From the NCBI GenBank assembly GCA_039024315.1, contig JBCCQN010000135.1, positions 1 through 21,902 of the forward strand: a stretch of DNA of 21,902 nt, read 5' to 3'. How positions within the stretch are numbered: the stretch's first letter is position 1; each line of letters begins with the position of its first letter. The notes below the pieces were generated by a model. It had not been told where the DNA came from, did no database searches, and saw only the letters and a program-made list of their open reading frames with translations. Shown in pieces: positions 8,610 to 16,532 of the stretch. This DNA comes from JBCAWW01 sp039024315 (GTDB lineage Bacteria; Bacteroidota; Bacteroidia; J057). The position numbers were made by a program, and so were the translations under genes.

Positions 8610-8623
8610 GCTGCGCAGAACGC
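8610..8623 (-). repeat. Dispersed GCGTTCTGCGCAGC motif copy, exact
   Basis: Exact copy on the reverse strand. The 17 bases GATTAAGCGTTCTGCGC are also present at the copy near 383, which is inside a gene. Confidence 0.75.
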
Positions 8624-8644
8624 TTAATCAAGCATTAAAGGTTT

Positions 8645-8669
8645 CATTCCTCCCCCTCAATCCCCCTAC
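8645..8669 (+). repeat. Polypyrimidine tract, CATTCC/CCCCC type
   Basis: Runs of C separated by T and A begin with CATTCC. A related tract occurs on the reverse strand at 16417-16437, also in a gene-free gap. The tract could form G-rich structure on the other strand. Confidence 0.3.
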
Positions 8670-8708
8670 AAAGTGGTTCGGGAGGAAAAACGCCAAAAGC
8701 CCTCAAAT

Positions 8709-8743
8709 AAAAAAAGCGTCTCCCGCCAAAACGAGAGACGCTT
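8709..8743 (-). terminator. Rho-independent terminator of the NifU/Mrp genes
   Basis: AAGCGTCTC at 8714-8722 pairs with GAGACGCTT at 8735-8743 around a 12-base loop. Read on the reverse strand, the stem is followed by a run of T (8709-8715). It lies 18 bases after the NifU stop. Confidence 0.85.
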
Positions 8744-8761
8744 CTATCTTTTGGATCAGGC

Positions 8762-9019
8762 TTAGAAACTTTGATTAATCGCTTCTACCTTCGTGATCTC
8801 AGGGGCTGCTCGGAAGATTACCTGCTCAATTCCTGCTTTCATGGTCATATTGCTCATGCTACAAGACTCACAAGCTCCCAAAAGCTCTAGTTCAACGACG
8901 CCATCTTCACGAATGTTGTGTACTCGCACATCGCCGCCATCGGATTGGAGATAGTCTCGGATAGAATCCAAGGCCGTTTCCACTCGGGTCTTTAAATCTT
9001 CACTAATCTTGACTTGCAT
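8762..9019 (-). CDS. NifU C-terminal domain Fe-S cluster carrier
   Basis: 85 residues, only a NifU C-terminal domain: YLQSDGGDVRVHNIREDG and the CESC pair near residue 50 (LLGACESCSMSNMTMKAGIE), which binds a Fe-S cluster. Proteins of this type act as scaffold or carrier for Fe-S clusters in the cytosol. Its short length equals a stand-alone NfuA-like domain. The gene follows the Mrp gene by 36 bases, and Mrp proteins are also Fe-S carriers, so a functional pair is plausible. The upstream TAATTTTG at 9033-9040 fits a Bacteroidota -7 box, but its -33 partner is weak, so the gene may also be transcribed with Mrp. Confidence 0.92.
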   Translation of the reverse strand: MQVKISEDLKTRVETALDSIRDYLQSDGGDVRVHNIREDGVVELELLGACESCSMSNMTMKAGIEQVIFRAAPEITKVEAINQSF

Positions 9020-9055
9020 ATCCGTAAAATAACAAAATTAAGAGGATCTAATCAA

Positions 9056-10177
9056 TTAAAAAGGACTCATTTCTACTTGAGTCGTAGGGGGTTGAGTAGC
9101 ATTACGAATGGCCACTTGTTGGGCCAAGGCCTTGGCCAATTCTATAAAGGATCCACTCAACATCCCGTCCTCATATAAGGTTACGGGTTTTCCAGCATCA
9201 GCGTTTTCGACTATTCCCTGACGCATGGGCAACTGGGCCAGTAAGGGTACGCCTACACTATCGGCAAGCATCTGCCCACCCCCACTACCAAAAATCGGAT
9301 AACGTTTATCTGGAGCATCGTCTGGAATAAACCAAGACATGTTTTCTACCACGCCTAAGATGGGCACTTTTAGTTGTGGTAGCTTAAACATTTCGGCTCC
9401 TTTACGCGCGTCCGCCACCGCCACTTTTTGCGGGGTGGTGATCACAATAGCACCAGTAACGGGCAAAGCTTGCACCAAAGTAAGGTGAATATCCCCTGTA
9501 CCAGGAGGCAAATCGACTAATAGATAATCAAGCTCTCCCCAATTGGTATCAAAAATAAGCTGCTGCAAGGCCTTAGAAGCCATCGGTCCCCGCCAAACAA
9601 CCGCTTGGTTGGGTCTCATCAATACACCAATAGACATTAGCTTCACCCCATGCCGCTCAAAGGGTACGAGTAAGTCTTTTTCTCCCACTTTCTGGAGCGT
9701 AGGCCGTTCCCCTTCAAAGCCAAACAAGATCGGTACACTAGGACCGTAAATATCAGCGTCAACTAAGCCCACCTTAGCCCCCGTTTGGGCCAAAGCTACC
9801 GCCATATTGGCGGCAATGGTAGATTTGCCTACTCCGCCCTTGCCAGAGGAAATCGCAATGATATTTTTGACCAGCGGGAGGGTTTTATTGTTTTGATCGG
9901 CAGTAACCTGAGCCGTCATATTTGCTGTTACTTCCGCCTCTGGATCAACCATCAGCTTGATCGCATTGATACACGCGCTTTGGATAGCGTCCTTCATAGG
10001 ACATGCTGGTGTAGTCAATACTACCGAAAAGCTGACTTTCTTGCCTTCTATCTCGATATCCTTGACCATACCAAGGGTTACGAGGTCCTTTTTCAGATCG
10101 GGATCATCCACATGACTAAGGGCAGCTAGCACTTTTTCACGGGTGATTTTTCCATCCTTGTTTTTCTTAAACAGCAT
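9056..10177 (-). CDS. mrp: Mrp/ApbC-type Fe-S cluster carrier ATPase
   Basis: 373 residues. An N-terminal MIP18/DUF59-type domain (about 12-95; TPACP at 56-60) precedes a MinD/Mrp P-loop domain with the deviant Walker A motif SGKGGVGKST at 111-120, DADIYGPS near 140, and DLPPGTGD near 223. This is the Nbp35/ApbC/Mrp family, which binds and transfers Fe-S clusters. The region after VVENMSW has PDDAPDKRYPIFG and no CxxC; several Mrp proteins (for example that of E. coli) have a CxxC there, so cluster binding may differ here. It is preceded by 48 bases after the IDO stop, with its own promoter candidate at 10182-10214. It overlaps nothing. The family assignment is secure; the pathway role in this organism is inferred. 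Confidence 0.95.
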   Translation of the reverse strand: MLFKKNKDGKITREKVLAALSHVDDPDLKKDLVTLGMVKDIEIEGKKVSFSVVLTTPACPMKDAIQSACINAIKLMVDPEAEVTANMTAQVTADQNNKTLPLVKNIIAISSGKGGVGKSTIAANMAVALAQTGAKVGLVDADIYGPSVPILFGFEGERPTLQKVGEKDLLVPFERHGVKLMSIGVLMRPNQAVVWRGPMASKALQQLIFDTNWGELDYLLVDLPPGTGDIHLTLVQALPVTGAIVITTPQKVAVADARKGAEMFKLPQLKVPILGVVENMSWFIPDDAPDKRYPIFGSGGGQMLADSVGVPLLAQLPMRQGIVENADAGKPVTLYEDGMLSGSFIELAKALAQQVAIRNATQPPTTQVEMSPF

Positions 10178-10181
10178 ATTT

Positions 10182-10214
10182 CAAAATTACGCCTCTTCAC
10201 AAGGCTTTGCAAGG
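10182..10214 (-). promoter_or_regulatory. Candidate promoter for mrp
   Basis: On the reverse strand CCTTG (10210-10214) is followed by a 20-base spacer and TAATTTTG (10182-10189), a full match to TAnnTTTG. The start would fall next to the ATG at 10177, giving an almost leaderless transcript. The gap is only 48 bases, so read-through from IDO is also possible. Confidence 0.35.
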
Positions 10215-10225
10215 AAAACCCATGG

Positions 10226-11344
10226 CTATCCAGATTGTTTGCTTGCGTCGCGAACGGATTTCAAAAAGCGGCTAGGATGCGTGCCACCGGTCCCTATCAC
10301 AGCCTGATTTTTGGCAGGGGCGATGATATATTCGGCCATAATCTTGAGATGTTCATTGCGAAAGGCTACGATGGCTTCGATACAATCCCGTCTCGCAGCA
10401 GCTAAGCGAGCGTCTTGCTGACAAAATTGCGGGAGAGGAGATTCGCGCTCTAGCATTTCGACAAAGCGGGCATGGGGCCGAGGCATATAATCTCGCATTT
10501 TGACAAGAAACGCTCGGGCTCCACTGGGAGGCTTGAGCACTCCTAGGGCAGCATCCAAACTTTGTAAGATTGAGCTTTGAGCCGCACTACCGCCATGGAA
10601 GTCTTGGGGACTTTGATCCCCCGTCCCTTGCATTACCAAGCCGTTGAAGGAACTTAGGTAGGGTCTGATATGATTGTAAAAAAAGTCAGGCCTGCAGTCT
10701 CTTCGCATCAGTTCAAAGGCTTGAACCATAGTCTTGACCGCGGCTTGTATGGCAGTGAGGCAGCTTAAGACCAGATCTACCGCTTCCTGTTGGGCGGCAA
10801 TTATCCCTTCCACAATAGCCCTTATCGCTTGTGCGGCTTGTACCTCCATCCATACCGTAACCAGCATAAAAGCGGCCTCATCCTTACCTCCAACTAGTGC
10901 TTGAGACACGCTAAGGTTTTCGTATTTGAGTCCCTGTTCGGGAACGTTCAAATACCAATTGTGCAAAACATAACTAGGATGTGCAATGACCGGAGGGCGT
11001 GCTAATCGAGCAGCCATTTGAGACCAAGGACGTGCAAGGATCGGCGGTACGAGCAGGCTCTTATTTTCTACGAGATAGGCATGACCGATAAAAGCCAGCA
11101 TTTGCAGGGCTTTTTCTTCCTGAGCGGGGCTATTGAGTGCCTCGAGTCTAAGCTCCGGCAGGGTCTTTAAGGCTTGCGTGATTTCCCTCTTAGCGATGAG
11201 ATGAGGGAGACCTGCGCTAAGATTTTCCCATGCTGGGAACGCTCCATCGAGATTGCGTAAAGGCTCCTGCTTAGGTAAAAAGCCGCGTTCGGGGCTAATT
11301 TGAAACTCTTGATAAAGTTGCTCGGGGGAGGAGAAGCGTTCCAT
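10226..11344 (-). CDS. Indoleamine 2,3-dioxygenase (IDO) family haem protein
   Basis: 372 residues. IDO opens the indole ring of tryptophan and related indoles with O2, giving N-formylkynurenine. Conserved parts match human IDO1 from memory: F222 and R227 in FFYNHIRPYLSSF, in the spacing of F226 and R231 (R231 contacts the substrate carboxylate); GGSAAQSS at 251-258; FLVKMRDYMPRPHARF at 279-294; His332 in FRNEHLKIMAEYI (haem proximal His); and GTGGT at 351-355 near FLKSVR. The length fits the bacterial members. ATG at 11344 is used because it gives an upstream spacing of 52 bases to the decarboxylase. Because R227 is kept, an amino acid substrate is more likely than an amine. No kynureninase or formamidase is seen in this window. 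The family assignment is strong; the exact substrate is not shown. Confidence 0.92.
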   Translation of the reverse strand: MERFSSPEQLYQEFQISPERGFLPKQEPLRNLDGAFPAWENLSAGLPHLIAKREITQALKTLPELRLEALNSPAQEEKALQMLAFIGHAYLVENKSLLVPPILARPWSQMAARLARPPVIAHPSYVLHNWYLNVPEQGLKYENLSVSQALVGGKDEAAFMLVTVWMEVQAAQAIRAIVEGIIAAQQEAVDLVLSCLTAIQAAVKTMVQAFELMRRDCRPDFFYNHIRPYLSSFNGLVMQGTGDQSPQDFHGGSAAQSSILQSLDAALGVLKPPSGARAFLVKMRDYMPRPHARFVEMLERESPLPQFCQQDARLAAARRDCIEAIVAFRNEHLKIMAEYIIAPAKNQAVIGTGGTHPSRFLKSVRDASKQSG

Positions 11345-11396
11345 GAAATGGTAAAAAAATAAAGAGAAAACCGGTAGCTAAGAGAAGTCAAGCGCA

Positions 11397-12848
11397 CTAA
11401 GCATGAGTCTCAATATACGCTTTGATAAAGCTTACTGCATACTGGACCTGCTCGAGGTGAGCCCGAAAATGTACGATAGCCAGTCTAAGATAGTACTTCC
11501 CCTCAATCGAAGTCGTCGAGAGAAAGACCCTCCCACTACGCTGGATTGCTTTGGCCATCGCCTGATTAAAATCGTTGGGCGAAGCCTGCTCAGGTAGGTA
11601 ACGAAAAAGCAAAACCGTCAGCTGCGGTTCTAGGGGGATCTCAAGCCCCTCAATCTGACTCAGTTGCTCATAAGCCCAAAGAGTTAAGAGGCGTTTTTCT
11701 TGCAGCGCAGCTCGAAAAGGGGCCAAGCCAAAGAGTTTGAGTGGCAGCCACATCCGCAGACCGCGAAAGTGCTTGCTCAATTCGGGCGAGAGCTGGGCGG
11801 GCGAATATTCAGTTGGGTCTTCGATATAGTCCTGCAAATAGGCTCCTGAACCACGGTTGGCCTCGATCATATGCTGACGGTCTTTGATGATGATCATGCC
11901 CGTGCCCAAGGCAATAAAAAGGCTTTTGTGGGGATCAATTACCACTGAGTCTGCTCTCCCAAGCCCTTTAAATAAATCTTTGTGTGCAGGATCGAGGGCA
12001 AAATAACCGCCATAAGCACCATCGACGTGAAACCAAAGGTCATATTCATCAGCCATGTCGGCTAGTTCATCAATAGGATCGACGGCTCCTACATCAGTAG
12101 TACCCAGCGAGGCGATAAGCAAAAAGGGATGGTTGCCCGCTTCAATGTCTTCCTCTATCATCTGTTGGAGGGCTAAAGGCTGCATACGAAACTGAGCATC
12201 TAGGGGTACCTCCCGCATGATGGCTTCTCCTAAGCCCGCTACCCGTAAGGCTTTGATAGCAGCATGATGAGTCTGGCTACTCATATAGACCACGGTATTT
12301 TCGATCTCTCTGGCTTTGATCTGCTTCGCAGAACGCGCAGTGTGAATCCCTATGAGCGTCGCATAAGAGCCCCCAGAGGTGAGATTGCCAGCAATCTGAT
12401 CGGGATCAAACCCCAATAACTCAGCGGTCCAGCGGATCAATTGGTTTTCCATCCTTACAGCCCCAGGAGAGCCATAAAATACCCCAGCATAATGATTGCC
12501 CACCGCCGCTAGATAGTCTCCAAGCGCCGAAGGATATACCCCTCCACCAGGAATATAGGCCAAATAGCCACCCGAGGCGGGCTTGAGACCGATTTGCTGG
12601 ATGTTTTGGCTAATGAGAGGCAGCACTTCCTCAAGCGGACTCGCTGCTTCGGTAGGCGGGTGCTGTAAAATGGCTTTGGCGGGTTGCTCTAAAAATACGG
12701 CAGGAGCGGCTTCGTCTAGGCTGTTTAAAAAAGCTTCTCCATTATCAATTACTGCTGCAGCCCACGCTTGCCTTTGTTCGCTAGTAGGATCGAGCTGTTT
12801 GGCCACAGATTCAAGGATTTTGAGCTGGGCGATTAAGTCAGGGTTCAT
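11397..12848 (-). CDS. Group II PLP-dependent amino acid decarboxylase
   Basis: 483 residues, close to the usual length. Fold type I landmarks: GNLTSGGSYATLIG at 154-167, SQTHHAAIKA at 191-200 (H194 would stack on PLP), LGTTDVGAVDPI at 248-259, HVDGAYGG at 274-281 (D276 pairs with the PLP nitrogen), and VIDPHKSLF at 303-311 with Lys308 as the Schiff-base lysine. This places it with the aromatic L-amino acid / glutamate decarboxylase family; sequence alone does not settle whether the substrate is tryptophan, tyrosine, DOPA or another acid. It is the first of four co-directional genes, 52 bases before IDO. A motif variant, GCGTTCTGCGAAGC, lies inside it (12323-12336), encoding ARSAK. The upstream gap (12849-13101) holds the palindrome at 12986-13025 and no clear promoter box. 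Confidence 0.93.
   Translation of the reverse strand: MNPDLIAQLKILESVAKQLDPTSEQRQAWAAAVIDNGEAFLNSLDEAAPAVFLEQPAKAILQHPPTEAASPLEEVLPLISQNIQQIGLKPASGGYLAYIPGGGVYPSALGDYLAAVGNHYAGVFYGSPGAVRMENQLIRWTAELLGFDPDQIAGNLTSGGSYATLIGIHTARSAKQIKAREIENTVVYMSSQTHHAAIKALRVAGLGEAIMREVPLDAQFRMQPLALQQMIEEDIEAGNHPFLLIASLGTTDVGAVDPIDELADMADEYDLWFHVDGAYGGYFALDPAHKDLFKGLGRADSVVIDPHKSLFIALGTGMIIIKDRQHMIEANRGSGAYLQDYIEDPTEYSPAQLSPELSKHFRGLRMWLPLKLFGLAPFRAALQEKRLLTLWAYEQLSQIEGLEIPLEPQLTVLLFRYLPEQASPNDFNQAMAKAIQRSGRVFLSTTSIEGKYYLRLAIVHFRAHLEQVQYAVSFIKAYIETHA
12323..12336 (-). repeat. Dispersed motif copy, GCGTTCTGCGAAGC variant
   Basis: One change from the consensus, on the reverse strand, within the decarboxylase gene. 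The frame used differs from those at 383 and 1406. Confidence 0.7.
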
Positions 12849-12985
12849 AAACTGCGATGGAAGGGGTAAATGGGTGAAGGCTTGCTCTTCGGAAGCTTCA
12901 TGTGAGTACTTTCGAACCTAAAAACTACCAAAATGTTGGTGATTTTCTATTAGTGAGGCAGATCCTTTCTGGGGCCTTAGTTCGC

Positions 12986-13025
12986 ACTTTTTTCTCAAAA
13001 CAGCGCGCTATTTTGAGAAAAAAGT
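12986..13025 (-). terminator. Long palindrome, likely terminator of the large T9SS gene
   Basis: A perfect 15-base inverted repeat, ACTTTTTTCTCAAAA (12986-13000) and its complement (13011-13025), with a 10-base loop that itself contains the palindrome AGCGCGCT. It lies 77 bases after the stop of the gene at 13102. There is no separate U-tract beyond the stem, so it could be a bidirectional terminator or a cruciform. Confidence 0.6.
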
Positions 13026-13101
13026 ACTACTTATCATTTTAACTCTTCCCACTCCTAAGCTAAATAAACCCTTCCCCTTTAGCCATCAATCTTTCTTTCC
13101 A

Positions 13102-16100
13102 TCACTCAATATGTATCAAAGGCATCACTTTGGCCTGAGCATTATGAGTAGCTTTGATCAGGTACATACCTTGAGGCAAATCGTTCAGTGAAACTGGTAA
13201 GATAAAGTTACCCGCTGGCACCATATGGTCGTAGAGATTGGCGATCACACGCCCATTCATATCAAGCATTTGCACCTTCAACTCCCCCGGACTATCCAAC
13301 TCAAAATCTACCTGAGCACGCTCTCGAGCGGGATTGGGATAGACTTTGGCTTTGAGAGGCGCAATTTCTTTTTCGATTGGGAGAGGGTCAGTAGATACAT
13401 TTGAAAGGGGTACCCAGCCTGTATTATTGTTGTCATGTACCTCTGTGATTTGATTATTGGGGTCTATGACGATGTAGAGATTCTTAGTGATATCAAATCC
13501 ATTGGGCACCTTCCAATCAAATTCAATAAAAGTGCGATTGCGAGCTTTGAAGGTATCAGTTACTGTTAAGGTGGATTGCCCATTGATATCCACCAGCAAT
13601 TGCCCACCTGCTTGAGGATTGCCGAGGTAAAACTGAAATTCTACTGGACCAACATAATCCACGAGACTGTAGTTTTGAATGAAAGCCCGCAGACGCATCG
13701 TATCTCCATCGCCAATATTGGCTGTTTCAATAAAGAGCGATTTACAGAGTCTCGCTTTGTCTGCCGAGGCAGGGCCAACGTCTTTGCCTTTGGCTTCATC
13801 ATACTTCCAAGGGAGGATTAAGCTGAGGTCAGGCTGTGAGTAGTTTTGCTCCCAAAAGTTGGTGCTAATCACCGAGGAGTCAATATCCACTGCGTACTCT
13901 AGGGTCATCGCCCCATTTGCACTCCAGATTACCTGTGGGATAATGGTATAAGGTGCATCGCGGGTCATGCTCACTTGTTGCATTTCACTAGAAAAGGAGA
14001 CAGCATCTCTCGCCTGACTGCTGTGGGTTTGCAATTCGCTGGCATTATAAGTTCCCGTAGCCTCTAAGCCAACGCCATAGTAAGAAGCTCCCGCATTGAC
14101 TTCTAAGCCAAAGTTTTGAGTAGTAGAGGCAGAGGAACTACTGAAAGCAGAGTAGGTCATCGTAAAGACAAAGCCATTGGCGCTTTGATCAATCAATCGC
14201 CCTACCGTACCGTTTGAAAAACCATTTTGGATAGAATTATTTTGGCGACCGGCCAAGGCATCAAAGTTAGCGGAAGGTGGATAAGAAAGTAGGTTACCAG
14301 GCTCATGCGAAGTACGCATGGCATAAGCTCCGTCTGCCTTAGAAGGCAACCAAGTGAATAAGGGAACTCCCAAACGTACCATCGCTAGTACATTGCCGAC
14401 TCTTTGCCCGTTGCGGAAGACCGGATATTCATACATATCATAGGTCTGCAGGGTTCCATAGACGGCATCATCATCTACAGCAGTGGTAGAGACTTTTACT
14501 TCGAAGCTCTCCGTGCCACTCGCACTATTTGAAAATTGCTCCCCATAGCTACCCGTAATAGAAGCCTTGAGGCCCACGCCACCAACATTACCCGCTGCAG
14601 ATAGCGTACTACTCAGGCCCCAATCTGAAGTCATGGTAGTTTCTAGGGTGGTATCTATGCTATTCTCAGTAGCATAGGTTGATTTAAACATTTTGCAATC
14701 AAGGCCAAAGGTGCCGTTGGCGTAGCAGTTAAAAAGATCAATGGTATCATTGCCGATGATGTCGAAGTGGTAGGGAGGACTATTGTTGACCACAAGTGGT
14801 CGGAAGATTTGCTTTTCAAAACTTCGTGGCTGTTGCAGGCGAAAGCGTCCCCCTCTGATAGCACCAAAAGTAGCAGCAAAATGATAATCATTAGAGGAAC
14901 CAGCGTAGGCCTTGCTTTGCAAATCGTTTTGCGCTTTTAGATTGATGGTACCTAGAGAATTATCAACCTCAAAGATGCTCGTACGGAGAAAATGTTGAGG
15001 ATTACCAGAATTCCCATCATCATTAGTGGTAACCATCAAAATATCCTTTTGCAGATCCCAATCCACATCACCGATAGAGATATAATTACTTGCGTCCACC
15101 AGCTGATAAAAATTATCCGGAACTTGCCCAGCAGAGCCTTGCGCCTGGGGCACTAGATTAGGGCTGGTGTAGGAATAAACTCTAAAGGAAGCGTTAAAAG
15201 CTGCGACAAACTCTTCTACTTGATCATTGTTGAGATCACCAGAAGTCAAGGCTATGGCCGTTCTAGCACCGTTTTGCTCATCATCAACGATATATTCATT
15301 ACCGATTGTAATCTGAGTGAGGCCATTGGGAGCAGGCCCTGTTGCTTCGATCATAAGCAGACGCTTGCTCATCACCGGCGTACTGCTTACGTCATTATAA
15401 GCAAAGGCTAATACTAGATCCTCCCTACTTAGATCATTGACATCATACCTACCAGAACTCAGCGCTATATTTTCCCAATTAGCAGTAGTTGGTATCGCAA
15501 CCACAGAATTTTTGGTTTTGGGAGTGATCGTCCAACCAAATAGATTGGCCGTAGGTGTAATTTCAAATAACTGTATGTAAATACTTCTTTGACCGTTTAA
15601 TTCCTCGATGGTCGCAATCCCAATATCATCATTTCCGTTGCCATCAAAGTCTCCTACCGTGAGATCAAAGGCTTCATAAGCAGAATTCCCATCAGGAAAA
15701 AAGGAGCCAACATTTTGCTGAACGATGCTACTGGAAGGACTACCAGAGCTCGCATTTACGGAACGAATCTCAAGGATAAAATCCCCTGTTGCGTTGCGGT
15801 ACATCGCCACAATTTCCTCTTTGCGGTCTTTATTGAAGTCGGCCTTGTCCCACTTAAGTACGGGATCTCGATCAGGTGCATTGGTGCCATTGGGCCAAGC
15901 AAATAGTCCACTAGCATCTTGCTTGTTAGCAGTTACAGTAAGATCAGTCTCAGAGATCGTAGGATAGTTTAACCTGACCCAAGTTGCAGTACGAAACTTT
16001 TGTTGCTGGGCCAAAACCACTTCATCGAAACCATCGCCATCATAGTCTAAGCTCAAGACATTGAGAAACTTTTCATCATAAGTCTTAACCGTATCGAGCC

Positions 16101-16329
16101 GTATAGTTTCGTCTTCTACGATAGGTTGATTGCTAGCATCGATATCATAATGCCCAAGCGTAAGCCGAGTGCTAGAGTCATTGCCACTCAAACTATTGGT
16201 ATGGAAGATGATAAATTCTTGTCCTTCGACAGAACCATTGATGTTGGCCAAAGGGCCATCTAAGACCACTTGTCCGTAGCTCAATAAGCTAAGACAAAGC
16301 AAGCTGAGGATTGAGAAATAATACTTCAT
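13102..16329 (-). CDS. Large T9SS cargo with FG-GAP-like repeats, serine-rich beta segments and CARDB-like domain
   Basis: 1075 residues. Signal peptide MKYYFSILSLLCLSLLSYGQ. Residues 90-430 hold FG-GAP/VCBS-like calcium-binding loops: DYDGDGFDEV (95-104), DFNKDRKEEI (164-173), DFDGNGNDDI (227-236), DLNNDQVEEF (365-374), DVDWDLQKDI (421-430); such loops form a beta-propeller. Two stretches alternate polar and hydrophobic residues and are rich in Ser/Thr/Gly (about 555-615 and 720-785). Residues about 865-975 resemble a CARDB adhesion domain (RAFIQNYS, DPNNQITEVHDNNNT). Residues 995-1075 are a T9SS type A sorting domain (VYPNPARER, MLDMNGRVI, GMYLIKATHN). It is therefore a secreted or surface-bound protein. 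The function is not known; the alternating segments could be simple beta-sheet or beta-barrel hairpins. Confidence 0.88.
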   Translation of the reverse strand: MKYYFSILSLLCLSLLSYGQVVLDGPLANINGSVEGQEFIIFHTNSLSGNDSSTRLTLGHYDIDASNQPIVEDETIRLDTVKTYDEKFLNVLSLDYDGDGFDEVVLAQQQKFRTATWVRLNYPTISETDLTVTANKQDASGLFAWPNGTNAPDRDPVLKWDKADFNKDRKEEIVAMYRNATGDFILEIRSVNASSGSPSSSIVQQNVGSFFPDGNSAYEAFDLTVGDFDGNGNDDIGIATIEELNGQRSIYIQLFEITPTANLFGWTITPKTKNSVVAIPTTANWENIALSSGRYDVNDLSREDLVLAFAYNDVSSTPVMSKRLLMIEATGPAPNGLTQITIGNEYIVDDEQNGARTAIALTSGDLNNDQVEEFVAAFNASFRVYSYTSPNLVPQAQGSAGQVPDNFYQLVDASNYISIGDVDWDLQKDILMVTTNDDGNSGNPQHFLRTSIFEVDNSLGTINLKAQNDLQSKAYAGSSNDYHFAATFGAIRGGRFRLQQPRSFEKQIFRPLVVNNSPPYHFDIIGNDTIDLFNCYANGTFGLDCKMFKSTYATENSIDTTLETTMTSDWGLSSTLSAAGNVGGVGLKASITGSYGEQFSNSASGTESFEVKVSTTAVDDDAVYGTLQTYDMYEYPVFRNGQRVGNVLAMVRLGVPLFTWLPSKADGAYAMRTSHEPGNLLSYPPSANFDALAGRQNNSIQNGFSNGTVGRLIDQSANGFVFTMTYSAFSSSSASTTQNFGLEVNAGASYYGVGLEATGTYNASELQTHSSQARDAVSFSSEMQQVSMTRDAPYTIIPQVIWSANGAMTLEYAVDIDSSVISTNFWEQNYSQPDLSLILPWKYDEAKGKDVGPASADKARLCKSLFIETANIGDGDTMRLRAFIQNYSLVDYVGPVEFQFYLGNPQAGGQLLVDINGQSTLTVTDTFKARNRTFIEFDWKVPNGFDITKNLYIVIDPNNQITEVHDNNNTGWVPLSNVSTDPLPIEKEIAPLKAKVYPNPARERAQVDFELDSPGELKVQMLDMNGRVIANLYDHMVPAGNFILPVSLNDLPQGMYLIKATHNAQAKVMPLIHIE

Positions 16330-16416
16330 AATGTGAGGCTATTAAGGCGTCGAGCGCATTTATGTGAATCTGAACTCAAGTTAGCCTTAGCCTCTAGGCG
16401 GCAACATCCCATGAAA

Positions 16417-16437
16417 GGGGGAGGAAAGGGGGGAATG
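16417..16437 (-). repeat. G-rich / polypyrimidine tract related to 8645-8669
   Basis: Runs of G on the forward strand end in GAATG; the reverse strand reads CATTCC followed by C runs, like the tract at 8645. It lies in the gap between the large T9SS gene and the response regulator. Confidence 0.3.
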
Positions 16438-16475
16438 ATGAATTTTGAAGGCTGAATAACGATAATAGAAGGGGA

Positions 16476-16508
16476 AACGCCCAATTCCGGGCTTCGAAAT
16501 TGGGCGTT
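16476..16508 (-). terminator. Terminator of the response regulator gene
   Basis: AACGCCCAATT (16476-16486) pairs with AATTGGGCGTT (16498-16508), an 11-base stem with an 11-base loop. An outer GAATAACG (16454-16461) also pairs with CGTTATTC (16509-16516), with a bulge on one side. It lies 24 bases after the stop at 16533. The T-tract behind it is weak. The remainder of the gap 16330-16532 is otherwise featureless. Confidence 0.65.
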
Positions 16509-16532
16509 CGTTATTCATAATTCTGCCTTCCT

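Noticed and set aside
8456..8761. CRISPR array or IS remnant in the gap
   Set aside because: The repeats are short, of differing type and not evenly spaced, and no transposase or Cas gene is near.
10226..11344. A complete kynurenine pathway
   Set aside because: Only IDO is present; no formamidase, kynureninase or 3-hydroxylase gene is visible in the window.
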